DNA from: an uncultured Colwellia sp.
GTDB taxonomy: Bacteria > Pseudomonadota > Gammaproteobacteria > Enterobacterales > Alteromonadaceae
Direction of reading: 5' to 3'
NCBI GenBank assembly: GCA_913058145.1
Contig: CAJXQM010000030.1
Coordinates: 1 to 33,033 of the forward strand
DNA: 33,033 bases
In this document: one piece after another, positions 9,958 through 17,168 of the stretch
How the letters are laid out: every line of letters begins with the position of its first letter
Position numbering within the stretch: the first letter of the stretch is position 1
Notes under the pieces: model-generated
The model's input: only the letters and a program-made list of their open reading frames with translations
What the model was told of the DNA's origin: nothing
The model's database searches: none
Made by a program: the position numbers and the translations under genes

Positions 9958-10363
9958 AAAAATACAGTCTAAGAGTAGAATAATTCAATTTTTAATGATT
10001 TTTGTTGGTGTTAGCGGCTGCTTTTCTGTACTATTCGGCGCTTGGCTTGCCCATGGTGGACAAGTACTACCTATTAATGTGCAATCAAGGTTAAATACTG
10101 CATTGCAGTACCAGTTATTTCATACGCTGGCTTTGTTGGCAACACTGGTTTGGGCTATCACTAGCTCATCAGTTAAGGTACCCTCTAAAGTATTGCTTAG
10201 TGCAGCTATTGGCTTTTTTGTCGGTATTTTGTGCTTTAGCGGCACTATTTATATCAAAACATTTTTCAGTTTTTCCCTTGTTGGTAAACTGACGCCATTT
10301 GGCGGAATATCATTGGCAATTGCTTGGTTGCTATTGTCAATTGAAGGTAAAAACAACTTATGA
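9944..10363 (+). CDS. DUF423 small membrane protein
   Basis: A 139-residue inner-membrane protein with four predicted helices and the DUF423 signature: GVSGCFSVLFGAWLAHG, a central ALQYQLFHTLALLA and the closing GKLTPFGGISLAIAWLLL. E. coli YgdD is the counterpart and also sits directly before rlmM. Starts are possible at GTG 9914, ATG 9944 or ATG 9950; I prefer 9944 because the longer form adds an unusual basic stretch and an extensive overlap. The stop overlaps the rlmM start as ATGA, indicating translational coupling. Function unknown. Confidence 0.88.
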   Translation: MPMIKKIQSKSRIIQFLMIFVGVSGCFSVLFGAWLAHGGQVLPINVQSRLNTALQYQLFHTLALLATLVWAITSSSVKVPSKVLLSAAIGFFVGILCFSGTIYIKTFFSFSLVGKLTPFGGISLAIAWLLLSIEGKNNL

Positions 10364-11439
10364 CCTCTATCGTATTATATTGTCGTCCAGGTTTCGAAAA
10401 AGAGTGTGGGGCTGAAATTCAAGAGAAAGCTTCATGGAACGAAATGTATGGTTATTTAGAACTGAAAAAAAATGAAGGTGTGGTTCTTTTTCACTTACAT
10501 GATCCTGCTCATGGGGAAGCGTTAATAAAAACACTTCCCCTTAAACGTCTTATTTTCACTCGACAGTGGTTTGTAACACTCACTGATAAAATAGATTTAC
10601 CCGATTACAATCGCGTTGAAGCCATCGTTGAAGCATTAGGCAGTGAATGGCAATATGATGATTTACGTATGGAAACGCCAGACACTAACGATGGCAAAGC
10701 GTTAAGTAAATTTTGTCGTAAACTTACCGTGCCTTTACGCCAAGGCTTACGTAAAGCTAAGGTGTTAATAGGAAAAGGTGATTCATTTAACCCAGAACAA
10801 GATGGTTCAGTATTACACGCATTATTTTTAAGTGGCCAAGAAGTTATTCTAGGCTTTTCCGTAGCGCGAAATAGTTCACCTCATGTAATGGGTATCCCAC
10901 GTCTAAAATTTCCTAGTCAGTCACCAAGCCGTTCCACTTTAAAGCTTGATGAAGCCTTTTTATATTTTATTCCTCGAGATGAGTGGGGTACGCGGTTAAC
11001 GTCAGGCATGAATGCTGTTGACTTAGGCTCTGCACCAGGCGGTTGGACATATCAACTTGTTCGTCGGGGTATGATGGTTACAGCTATTGATAATGGCCCT
11101 ATGGCGGAGTCTCTGATGGAAACAGGGCAAGTTAAGCATAAGATGATAGATGGCTTTAAATATTTGCCAATGAAGAAAAATGTTTATTGGCTTGTTTGTG
11201 ACATGATTGAAAAGCCACAACGTGTTGCTAAATTGATGACTGAATGGTTACTAAATGGTCATTGTCAGGAAGCTATATTTAATTTAAAGCTACCAATGAA
11301 AGGGCGATATCAGCAAGTTACCAATGATTTACAAACAATTAAAGATGCTTTTAATGGACATAACGTGAAGTATGAACTCTACGCTAAACATTTGTATTTT
11401 GACCGTGAAGAAATTACGGTGCATGCAAGACTAATCTAG
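10360..11439 (+). CDS. rlmM: 23S rRNA (cytidine-2498-2'-O)-methyltransferase RlmM
   Basis: Methylates the 2'-hydroxyl of C2498 in 23S rRNA. The 359-residue protein has an N-terminal THUMP-like region (FEKECGAEIQEKAS to about residue 160) and a C-terminal Rossmann methyltransferase. The SAM motif AVDLGSAPGGWTYQLVRRG is near residue 218, followed by VTAIDNGPM and VYWLVCDMIEKP; the catalytic lysine is probably in FNLKLPMKGRY. Length is close to the 366 residues of the E. coli enzyme. It is translationally coupled to the DUF423 gene through an ATGA overlap. Confidence 0.97.
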   Translation: MTSIVLYCRPGFEKECGAEIQEKASWNEMYGYLELKKNEGVVLFHLHDPAHGEALIKTLPLKRLIFTRQWFVTLTDKIDLPDYNRVEAIVEALGSEWQYDDLRMETPDTNDGKALSKFCRKLTVPLRQGLRKAKVLIGKGDSFNPEQDGSVLHALFLSGQEVILGFSVARNSSPHVMGIPRLKFPSQSPSRSTLKLDEAFLYFIPRDEWGTRLTSGMNAVDLGSAPGGWTYQLVRRGMMVTAIDNGPMAESLMETGQVKHKMIDGFKYLPMKKNVYWLVCDMIEKPQRVAKLMTEWLLNGHCQEAIFNLKLPMKGRYQQVTNDLQTIKDAFNGHNVKYELYAKHLYFDREEITVHARLI

Positions 11440-11457
11440 GTTACTTATTCTAAAAAT

Positions 11458-11494
11458 AACTTGCTGTGAGTAATGTAAATACTCGCAGCAAGTT
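11458..11494. terminator. strong bidirectional terminator between rlmM and idh
   Basis: A 15-base arm at 11458-11472 pairs with 11480-11494 around a 7-base loop; every position pairs if one G-U wobble is allowed. It lies between convergent genes and is followed by a T-rich stretch on the plus strand, so it should stop transcription from both sides. Confidence 0.85.
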
Positions 11495-11512
11495 AACTCA
11501 TTACTTTTTTGC

Positions 11513-12520
11513 TTATAGTCTATCTAAAAGCGCTTCAGTAAAGTCTGTAGTACCATGAGTACCGCCTAAATCACGTGTAGTGCGATCACCACTGGCAATT
11601 ACATCGGTTAGTGCTTTTCTAATTTTATCTGCTTTATCGCTCATCTCTAAATATTCAAGCATTTGTAGTGCAGCTAAAATTACTGAAGTGGGATTCGCTA
11701 AGTTTTTACCTGCAATATCGGGTGCGCTACCATGAACTGCTTCAAAAATCGCACAATCTTCACCAATATTAGCGCCTGGCGCCATCCCTAAACCACCCAC
11801 TAAACCAGCACATAAATCAGATAAAATATCACCAAAAAGATTCGTAGTAACGATAACGTCGAATTGTTCAGGATTCATCACTAATTGCATACAACAGTTA
11901 TCAACAATCATTTCTGTTGATTCAATTTCAGGATAGCGTGCAGCAACTTCACGAGCAACTTTTAAAAATAAACCAGACGTTGATTTTAATATGTTCGCTT
12001 TATGTACAGCCGTTACTTTTTTACGGCCTTCTTTGCGTGCGGTTTCATAAGCAAAGGTCAATATTTTTTCAGCGCCATCACGTGTAATAATACTCATCGC
12101 TTCAGCTTGCGTACCATCTTCAGAAACCACTTGGCCAGCACCCGAATACATACCTTGGGTGTTTTCTCGTACGGTTAAAATATCGATATTTTCATAGCGA
12201 GCTTTTGTGCCCTTAAAAGATAACACGGGACGTAAATTAGCATATAATTTAAATTGCTTACGTAAGGTCACATTGATTGAAGTAAAGCCTTCACCTACCG
12301 GTGTTGTCAATGGACCCTTTAACGTTATTTTGTTTTTTTCGATAAGATCTAGTGTCTCTTGCGGTACTAAATCACCATGGTTTTCTAACGCAGTTAAACC
12401 AGCATCAGCATATTCATAGTTAAAATTACAACCTGCTTTATCTAATACTTTAATTGTTGCTTCAATGATGCTTGGGCCAATACCGTCGCCTGGAATAACT
12501 GTGATGGTTTGATTGGTCAT
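11513..12520 (-). CDS. isocitrate dehydrogenase, NAD-dependent type
   Basis: Beta-decarboxylating dehydrogenase converting isocitrate to 2-oxoglutarate. The 335-residue length matches the short NAD-type IDH/IPMDH subfamily rather than the 416-residue E. coli Icd. Substrate motif TSINVTLRKQFKLYANLRPV has the Ser and Asn expected for isocitrate. Metal-binding VTTNLFGDILSDLCAGL is present. In the cofactor loop HGSAPDIAGKNLANP, the Asp-Ile after Pro predicts NAD, where NADP enzymes have Lys-Tyr. It could be a homoisocitrate or tartrate dehydrogenase relative, but the substrate loop favours isocitrate. Convergent with rlmM; it has its own promoter region upstream. Confidence 0.92.
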   Translation of the reverse strand: MTNQTITVIPGDGIGPSIIEATIKVLDKAGCNFNYEYADAGLTALENHGDLVPQETLDLIEKNKITLKGPLTTPVGEGFTSINVTLRKQFKLYANLRPVLSFKGTKARYENIDILTVRENTQGMYSGAGQVVSEDGTQAEAMSIITRDGAEKILTFAYETARKEGRKKVTAVHKANILKSTSGLFLKVAREVAARYPEIESTEMIVDNCCMQLVMNPEQFDVIVTTNLFGDILSDLCAGLVGGLGMAPGANIGEDCAIFEAVHGSAPDIAGKNLANPTSVILAALQMLEYLEMSDKADKIRKALTDVIASGDRTTRDLGGTHGTTDFTEALLDRL

Positions 12521-12848
12521 ATTATTTGCCTTGTAATGTAAGTTGACGTTATTTAGATTATAACGGTCAATGTTGTAACTAAGAGAGACTGTTTAGTACT
12601 GTAATAGTGCGCTTTATACCATGTAAATAAATGGTAAGCGAGTCTGAAAGTTTTCACCTTTAAATTCGTTGGATTATCCCCCCCGAAATTCAAAAAACAA
12701 AAAACACGAAATTAAAACAATATTATATAATACTTTAGGATGAAACTAAATCTGTAGCAAGCTTACTTTAGTCTATAATTGAGTTGCCTGACGGTTCACT
12801 TTTAAAATATATCTGAGACAAGTGTGACGTTTAAACAGTGGTAACCCG
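12521..12848 (-). promoter_or_regulatory. idh upstream region, 328 bases without a gene
   Basis: Lies upstream of idh and downstream of xni, both on the minus strand. A weak minus-strand promoter candidate is TTGCTA (12760-12755) and TAAAGT (12737-12732), with a 17-base spacer. Also present: a run of seven C (about 12678-12684) and a direct repeat of CGAAATT flanking an A-rich stretch near 12684-12713. No coding sequence seen. Confidence 0.3.
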
Positions 12849-13715
12849 TCATTCAAATACGTGATCGTAGGAGGGCTTATTCTTTTCGATCTGATCCGTT
12901 GATGTGTTTAAACGAATATCTTTAAGATTAAATCCAAGAGGAATATTTTGTTTTAGTGTGAGAAGTTTTCTGCTTAACAATATTTGCTCTGTACTCCTGT
13001 TAAGTTTTTCTTTTATTGTCGGTTTTATCTCATTGCTTTTTAAAATAGCACTTAATGAACCGTATTGATTAAGTAAACTTGCGGCCGTTATTTGGCCTAT
13101 ACCCGCGACACCAGGAATCTTATTAGTATTATCTCCAGTTAATGTCCATAAATCAATTAGCTGCGTTGGTTTTATATCAAACTTTTCTTTGACATGCTCT
13201 TCGTCGAGATAACGGCGATTAAAATAATCATAAATATGAACAGTAGGACTTAATAAAGATAAAAAGCCTTTATCAGTCGAAATGATGGTGACATGTTGTC
13301 CATGTAACGCCATCTTTGTTGCTAACGTTGCGATAAGGTCATCGGCTTCATCTTCTTCAGACACTAATGAATCCACGCCTAGTTGTAAAAAAGCATCTTG
13401 AATCAACGGTAATTCATCTGCAAGATGCGATGACATTTTTTTACGACCTTTTTTATAGCCATTATATAGCTTATAACGCCAACAGGGCTGCTGACTATCA
13501 AACACAGCAAGTGCATGGCTAGCTTGTTGGTGTTTGAGTATAGTTTCTAATGCGTTAATACAAGACTTTTGGGTATTAAATAAGACTTGTTTTTGCGTTT
13601 TTTTTGCTAACTCATCATTTAATTGCATTTCGTTTTGAACAAAAGGCCGCTCTTGTACTGCATAAATACGCCTGATCAAGTTTAATGCGTCAATTAAAAC
13701 TAAATGGTTTGACAT
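12849..13715 (-). CDS. xni: flap endonuclease Xni (ExoIX)
   Basis: Structure-specific 5' flap nuclease of the FEN family, related to the 5'-nuclease domain of DNA polymerase I. The 288 residues open with VLIDALNLIRRIYAVQ, as in E. coli Xni. The acidic metal cluster EEDEADDLIATLA sits near residue 120. IISTDKGFLSLLSP follows, and the helix-3-turn-helix DNA-binding segment is KIPGVAGIGQITAASLL. About 35 residues longer than E. coli Xni, partly from an insertion near the N-terminus (residues 24-55). It is followed three bases later on the same strand, reading upstream, by the ppnN fragment. Confidence 0.95.
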   Translation of the reverse strand: MSNHLVLIDALNLIRRIYAVQERPFVQNEMQLNDELAKKTQKQVLFNTQKSCINALETILKHQQASHALAVFDSQQPCWRYKLYNGYKKGRKKMSSHLADELPLIQDAFLQLGVDSLVSEEDEADDLIATLATKMALHGQHVTIISTDKGFLSLLSPTVHIYDYFNRRYLDEEHVKEKFDIKPTQLIDLWTLTGDNTNKIPGVAGIGQITAASLLNQYGSLSAILKSNEIKPTIKEKLNRSTEQILLSRKLLTLKQNIPLGFNLKDIRLNTSTDQIEKNKPSYDHVFE

Positions 13716-13718
13716 ATA

Positions 13719-14642
13719 TTATCCTTCAATAACGGTATAACAAGGAATGTACTCGCTACCGGGTAATTTCATGCGTTGTTGACTAACGAAAGAGGCCAGT
13801 AAATTGTCCATTAAATGCATTATTTTTTTATCACCAGATAGTTTAAAAGGGCCAAATTCTCTAATGGATTTAATTCCATTAGATTTTACATTACCTGCGA
13901 CTATACCCGAAAAAACTCGACGTAAATTAGCAGCAAGCTCAGCCGTTGTTAGATCATAACTAATCGTTAACCTTGACATGTTTTTATGGTTTGGTTCAAA
14001 TGGCTGTTGAAAATCGTTTTTAATGACGATGGACCAGTTAAAATGAAAAGCATCACCTGTTTGTTTACGGTAATCAAGAACTTGTGTTAAGCCTTTAGAC
14101 ATGACTTGTGCTACCTTTTCTGCATCATCAATAATAATTTTGTAAAGTTGCTGTGCACTATCACCTAAAGTTGCGCCAATAAAAGCATCAATTTCAGAGA
14201 AATAGTCAGTAGCGGTGCTCGGGCCAGTTAAAATGATAGGTAATACTTGGTTAGCATTGTTATCATTTAATAAAATACCTAAAATGTAAAGTAACTCTTC
14301 TGCTGTACCTGCACCGCCAGGGAATATAATAATACCGTGTGACATGCGAACAAAAGCTTCCAAGCGTTTTTCAATATCAGGCATTATCACCAATTCATTG
14401 ACAATAGCGTTAGGCGGTTCGGCAGCAATAATACTTGGTTCAGTTAAGCCTAAATACCGTCCTGCTTTATTACGTTGTTTGGCATGGCCAATCGTAGCAC
14501 CTTTCATTGGCCCTTTCATTGCGCCGGGGCCACAGCTTATCAGGATTTTTTTTTGTTGACACGGAGCGGTGGGTGGGTGGCTATCTGTTGATATATATGG
14601 CGTGACCTTACGAACCCCCCTTGAATACACCTGTGTCAACAC
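13719..14642 (-). pseudogene. ppnN: 5'-truncated nucleosidase PpnN (YgdH), N-terminus replaced
   Basis: PpnN hydrolyses purine and pyrimidine nucleoside 5'-monophosphates to base and ribose 5-phosphate. This frame has 307 residues against about 454 in E. coli. From [13 protein letters not shown] (C37) onward it matches the family: [31 protein letters not shown], the LOG signature [12 protein letters not shown] and the C-terminal [12 protein letters not shown]. Everything before it, about 180 native residues including the first Rossmann strand and GGHSIN-like loop, is gone. It is replaced by about 32 unrelated residues from a TTG start at 14642. The break coincides with nine T and a TGTTGACAC repeat at 14546-14562. 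Probably inactive; a shorter working product cannot be excluded. Confidence 0.88.
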
Positions 14643-14719
14643 AACAAACCCTTAATTTAGTTCTCTTTTACGTATAGATTAGTCTAATATTAAGATAAAT
14701 GGAACTAAAATTGTTGACA
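14554..14719. repeat. three alternating copies of TGTTGACA at the island edge
   Basis: TGTTGACA is at 14554-14561 (plus), 14634-14641 (inverted) and 14712-14719 (plus), about 79 bases apart. The first two extend to a perfect nine-base inverted pair, TGTTGACAC and GTGTCAACA. The first copy sits exactly where ppnN homology stops; the third overlaps the region upstream of the LOG gene. Confidence 0.6.
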
Positions 14720-14737
14720 ATATAAAGGGGATTTTAC

Positions 14738-15397
14738 ATGGACTCAAAACACTTAGAACCAATCCTACAAGAGTTTATACAAACATATGAATTACTGGGA
14801 AAAACAGCGCGTCACGTAACCATTTTCGGGTCAGCAAGAACAAAAAACAACGATAAAGTATATCAAGACGTAGAAATGATGGCTAAGAAGCTGGCAGAGA
14901 ATGGTCATAATATTGCAACTGGTGGTGGTTATGGATCAATGATCGCGGCAAATAAAGGGGCGCAAGAAGCTGGAGGGCTGTCGATTGGGTATTCTATTCA
15001 ATTACCATTTGAAAAATCAGGTAATGAATTCCTAGATATACATTCAAACCATGGGTATTTTGCATCAAGGAAATGGTTTCTAATCACAAGAGCTAGCGCA
15101 ATTATTGGTACTCCAGGTGGCTTTGGGACTGTTGAGGAAGTGACTGAGGCTATATGCTTAAAGCAATGTAAAAAGATAACAAGACCAATGCCGATAGTGC
15201 TTGTCGGCAAGCGATACTGGCAAGGGCTGTTGGATTGGATGGAGATTATGGATGAAGACGGATACATTTCAAATGAAGATCATGATCTATTCTTAATTAC
15301 TGATGATATAAATGAGGCCATTAGCTATATTGAAAATGGCTTAGATGATGATGATATAGTGAATTTAAATATCGAAAAAACTAAAAGACAGGTTTAG
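14738..15397 (+). CDS. LOG-family (TIGR00730-like) protein
   Basis: A 219-residue Rossmann-fold protein of the LOG/lysine-decarboxylase-like superfamily, whose characterised members cleave nucleoside monophosphates to free base and ribose 5-phosphate. The fold motifs are all present: VTIFGSAR at 27-34, TGGGYGSM at 61-68, SRK at 110-112 and the catalytic PGGFGTVEE at 126-134. No signal peptide or membrane segment. A clear AAGGGG site lies seven bases before ATG 14738. It is an intact gene in an otherwise decayed island and diverges from the truncated ppnN, which has the same fold. The substrate is not known; the acidic tail after residue 200 is unremarkable. Confidence 0.85.
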   Translation: MDSKHLEPILQEFIQTYELLGKTARHVTIFGSARTKNNDKVYQDVEMMAKKLAENGHNIATGGGYGSMIAANKGAQEAGGLSIGYSIQLPFEKSGNEFLDIHSNHGYFASRKWFLITRASAIIGTPGGFGTVEEVTEAICLKQCKKITRPMPIVLVGKRYWQGLLDWMEIMDEDGYISNEDHDLFLITDDINEAISYIENGLDDDDIVNLNIEKTKRQV

Positions 15398-15426
15398 CAG
15401 GGCGCGAGGCTTGGCGTTTGTGTCAT

Positions 15427-15690
15427 CTATTTTTCAATATCAACCCCATATTCGTTTAACTTTTCAATCAAATGGGTAATACTTCGTAAGCTCCATTGAT
15501 TACTTATTACAATATTTTCATCGGACGACAAAGTTATTATATTTTCTTCTCTTGAGTGGTAACGATCTAATATATTCTCGCTGATTTCTTCAATTTTTTT
15601 AGCTATTCCTCTATGGATGGAACGAGGGAATACTTTAATTAAATCAGCCAGTGTATCAGGTTGGTTTTCCTTAACCCAATCAGTCAGCAC
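15427..15690 (-). pseudogene. C-terminal piece of an unidentified minus-strand gene
   Basis: An 87-codon frame from GTG 15690, open upstream to about 15724 without a better start. It has a [18 protein letters not shown] segment followed by [18 protein letters not shown] and SNQWSLRSITHLIEKL. I have seen a similar FP-then-NQWG-type arrangement at the C-terminus of uncharacterised bacterial proteins, but I cannot name the family. The missing N-terminal part and the abutting Res fragment on the other strand suggest a rearrangement cut this gene near 15712. A short intact gene is possible but less likely. Confidence 0.5.
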
Positions 15691-15711
15691 AGCTAAAGCA
15701 AGGTTACGCTT

Positions 15712-15979
15712 AGGCGAAGGTGGCTACAACCCTGATTGGGCTGTTGCGTTCAAAGAAGGCTCGGTAAAGCACATTCTTTTTGTTGCAGAAACAAAAGGCT
15801 CAATGTCTACAATGCAATTGAAGAAAATTGAAGAAGCAAAAATAGAATGTGCCAGAAAATACTTTGAGCGTTTAGAGCAAGAAGTTGTAGCTGAAGGTCA
15901 TGGCGAAAGAGTTAAATTTAATATGGTAGCTACATACAGCGATCTGCTAGAAAAAGCAGGAGTAAATAAGCCCGTATAA
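15712..15979 (+). pseudogene. type III restriction enzyme Res subunit, C-terminal remnant
   Basis: From about 15712 the plus strand reads [14 protein letters not shown], then [14 protein letters not shown] and [16 protein letters not shown]. This matches the extreme C-terminal endonuclease region of type III Res subunits, where the PD-(D/E)xK nuclease has the pattern YNPDWA...ETKG. It ends naturally at a TAA after [12 protein letters not shown]. The helicase domains and the partner methylase Mod are absent, so this is a dead remnant of roughly 90 codons. The frame is open upstream to 15617, but that part is antisense to the neighbouring minus-strand fragment and has no Res similarity. Confidence 0.75.
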
Positions 15980-16019
15980 CCTCACTCATATCATGGGTAG
16001 TGAGCTACTACCCATATGA

Positions 16020-16151
16020 TTAATTAGCTATGCAGCTATGTCGATATCTATCATCATCTGCAACTTCACGATCTAGGTAGATGTAAGATAATACGGCTCG
16101 GGGTTTTATGCTATTGGCTTGTAGCAATTGGATAATTACATCAGTTTTATC
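16020..16151 (-). pseudogene. short C-terminal reading-frame remnant, unidentified
   Basis: The minus strand encodes a protein-like stretch of 43 codons with DKTDVIIQLLQANSIKPRAV, then LSYIYLDREVADDD, ending at a TAA (16022-16020). There is no start codon and an in-frame stop lies just upstream. An 11-base direct repeat, CTGATGTAATT on the minus strand, sits at the broken end and could mark a duplication or slippage. The family is not recognised; it may be chance. Confidence 0.3.
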
Positions 16152-16854
16152 ACCCAATTACATCAGAACTGCCAGTCATTATCATCCCACACTGCCATCG
16201 AATGACATTTACGATGACCACTGAATAACATTAGGTTTGTCACTAAGAGATTAACATAATTTGGTGCACTAAACGGAAGCTTCAAGTGACTAAATTAATA
16301 CTTCGGCTTTTAGCCATAAGCGGAAGTAAAGCAATCATCAACACAGTTCAGGTCATGCCACACTCCGGAAGTTAGCATTTTAGAATTTATACTGAAAAAC
16401 TTTGTATGTTTTGATCTACAGCGGACATGGCTGTTCAACCACATTACGCTAGCCGAATCCTGATAGCGGACGTTCCCAAAAGATAAAAGCATGTGTTTCT
16501 TGATGATGAATTTTGCCAATATATAGTTAAGTATGAACGAGAACAAAGCCACCACAGCGGTCATACAACATTGAGTTAGTAACGCGAATTTTTGTTCCTA
16601 AAATAGATTTTCAGTAAGCGCATATTTTGTACCAACTCCTGTTATATGAGTCTCGAACGTGTGAAAGCTGAATAATCCTCCCTTGACTGGCTCCTGAGCC
16701 ATTGCGGTCAGTCGTCATCAAACTGTTTTAGTACGATGAATGTTGTTTTACCTTCATATTGATAGAAAACAAAACCACCAATATAGTCATTCAGATAATT
16801 TTAAAGTGCGTAAATTGTAAGTTATAAACGAGATGAATTCTTCTTAGTCTGTTT
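16152..16854. other. gene-free island debris
   Basis: About 700 bases with no credible gene. Contains two AGCGGAC heptamers (16420-16426 and 16465-16471), a small GGCT/AGCC hairpin near 16689-16701 and a 30-codon minus-strand frame at about 16712-16800 (contains GGFVFYQYEGK) that may be a fragment. Looks like decayed DNA between the restriction remnant and the insertion sequence. Confidence 0.4.
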
Positions 16855-16956
16855 AGGTTTGTTAGATACCAGTCGCGACAAAACACCATAGGATCAACAA
16901 GGTTCACTTCTCAGGCTGGTGTCTAACAAACCTCAGAGAAGGAAACCGCGTGAACC
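16855..16956. repeat. complex inverted repeats downstream of the transposase
   Basis: An 18-base arm at 16855-16872 (AGGTTTGTTAGATACCAG) matches the inverted copy at 16916-16933 with one mismatch. A second set, GGTTCAC at 16901-16907 with GTGAACC at 16950-16956, plus CTTCTC (16907-16912) with GAGAAG (16936-16941), crosses it, so the two folds exclude each other. GTTC and GAAC tetranucleotides, the type IS91 elements target, occur here. Confidence 0.6.
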
Positions 16957-17168
16957 AAGTGCTTACTATGGGGAATGCTATATCGTGGTTGGGTGTTTTA
17001 CTGGGTAATTTTGAATTAGCGCTTGTTGTTGCTTGACTTTAGTTGGCATAAACGACTTATTAACGAGTAAAAACTCAATGAAGTATAGCGTCATATTCGC
17101 TATTCTGGTGTTTTTGGCAAAGCGATCCCTTATCAACATTCGATAATAGAGACACTTATTTCCATTTG

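Noticed and set aside
14554-14641. Possible integron attC site or MITE formed by the TGTTGACAC inverted pair
   Set aside because: Does not fit the RYYYAAC/GTTRRRY core pattern of attC, and no target duplication is visible for a MITE; kept only as an unexplained repeat.
15617-15711. Upstream part of the plus-strand frame leading into the Res fragment
   Set aside because: It is antisense to the protein-like minus-strand fragment and shows no restriction-enzyme similarity.
16310-16564. 84-codon minus-strand frame with a hydrophobic start
   Set aside because: Composition is not protein-like beyond the first segment, no ribosome binding site, and it spans two AGCGGAC motifs found in non-coding DNA elsewhere.
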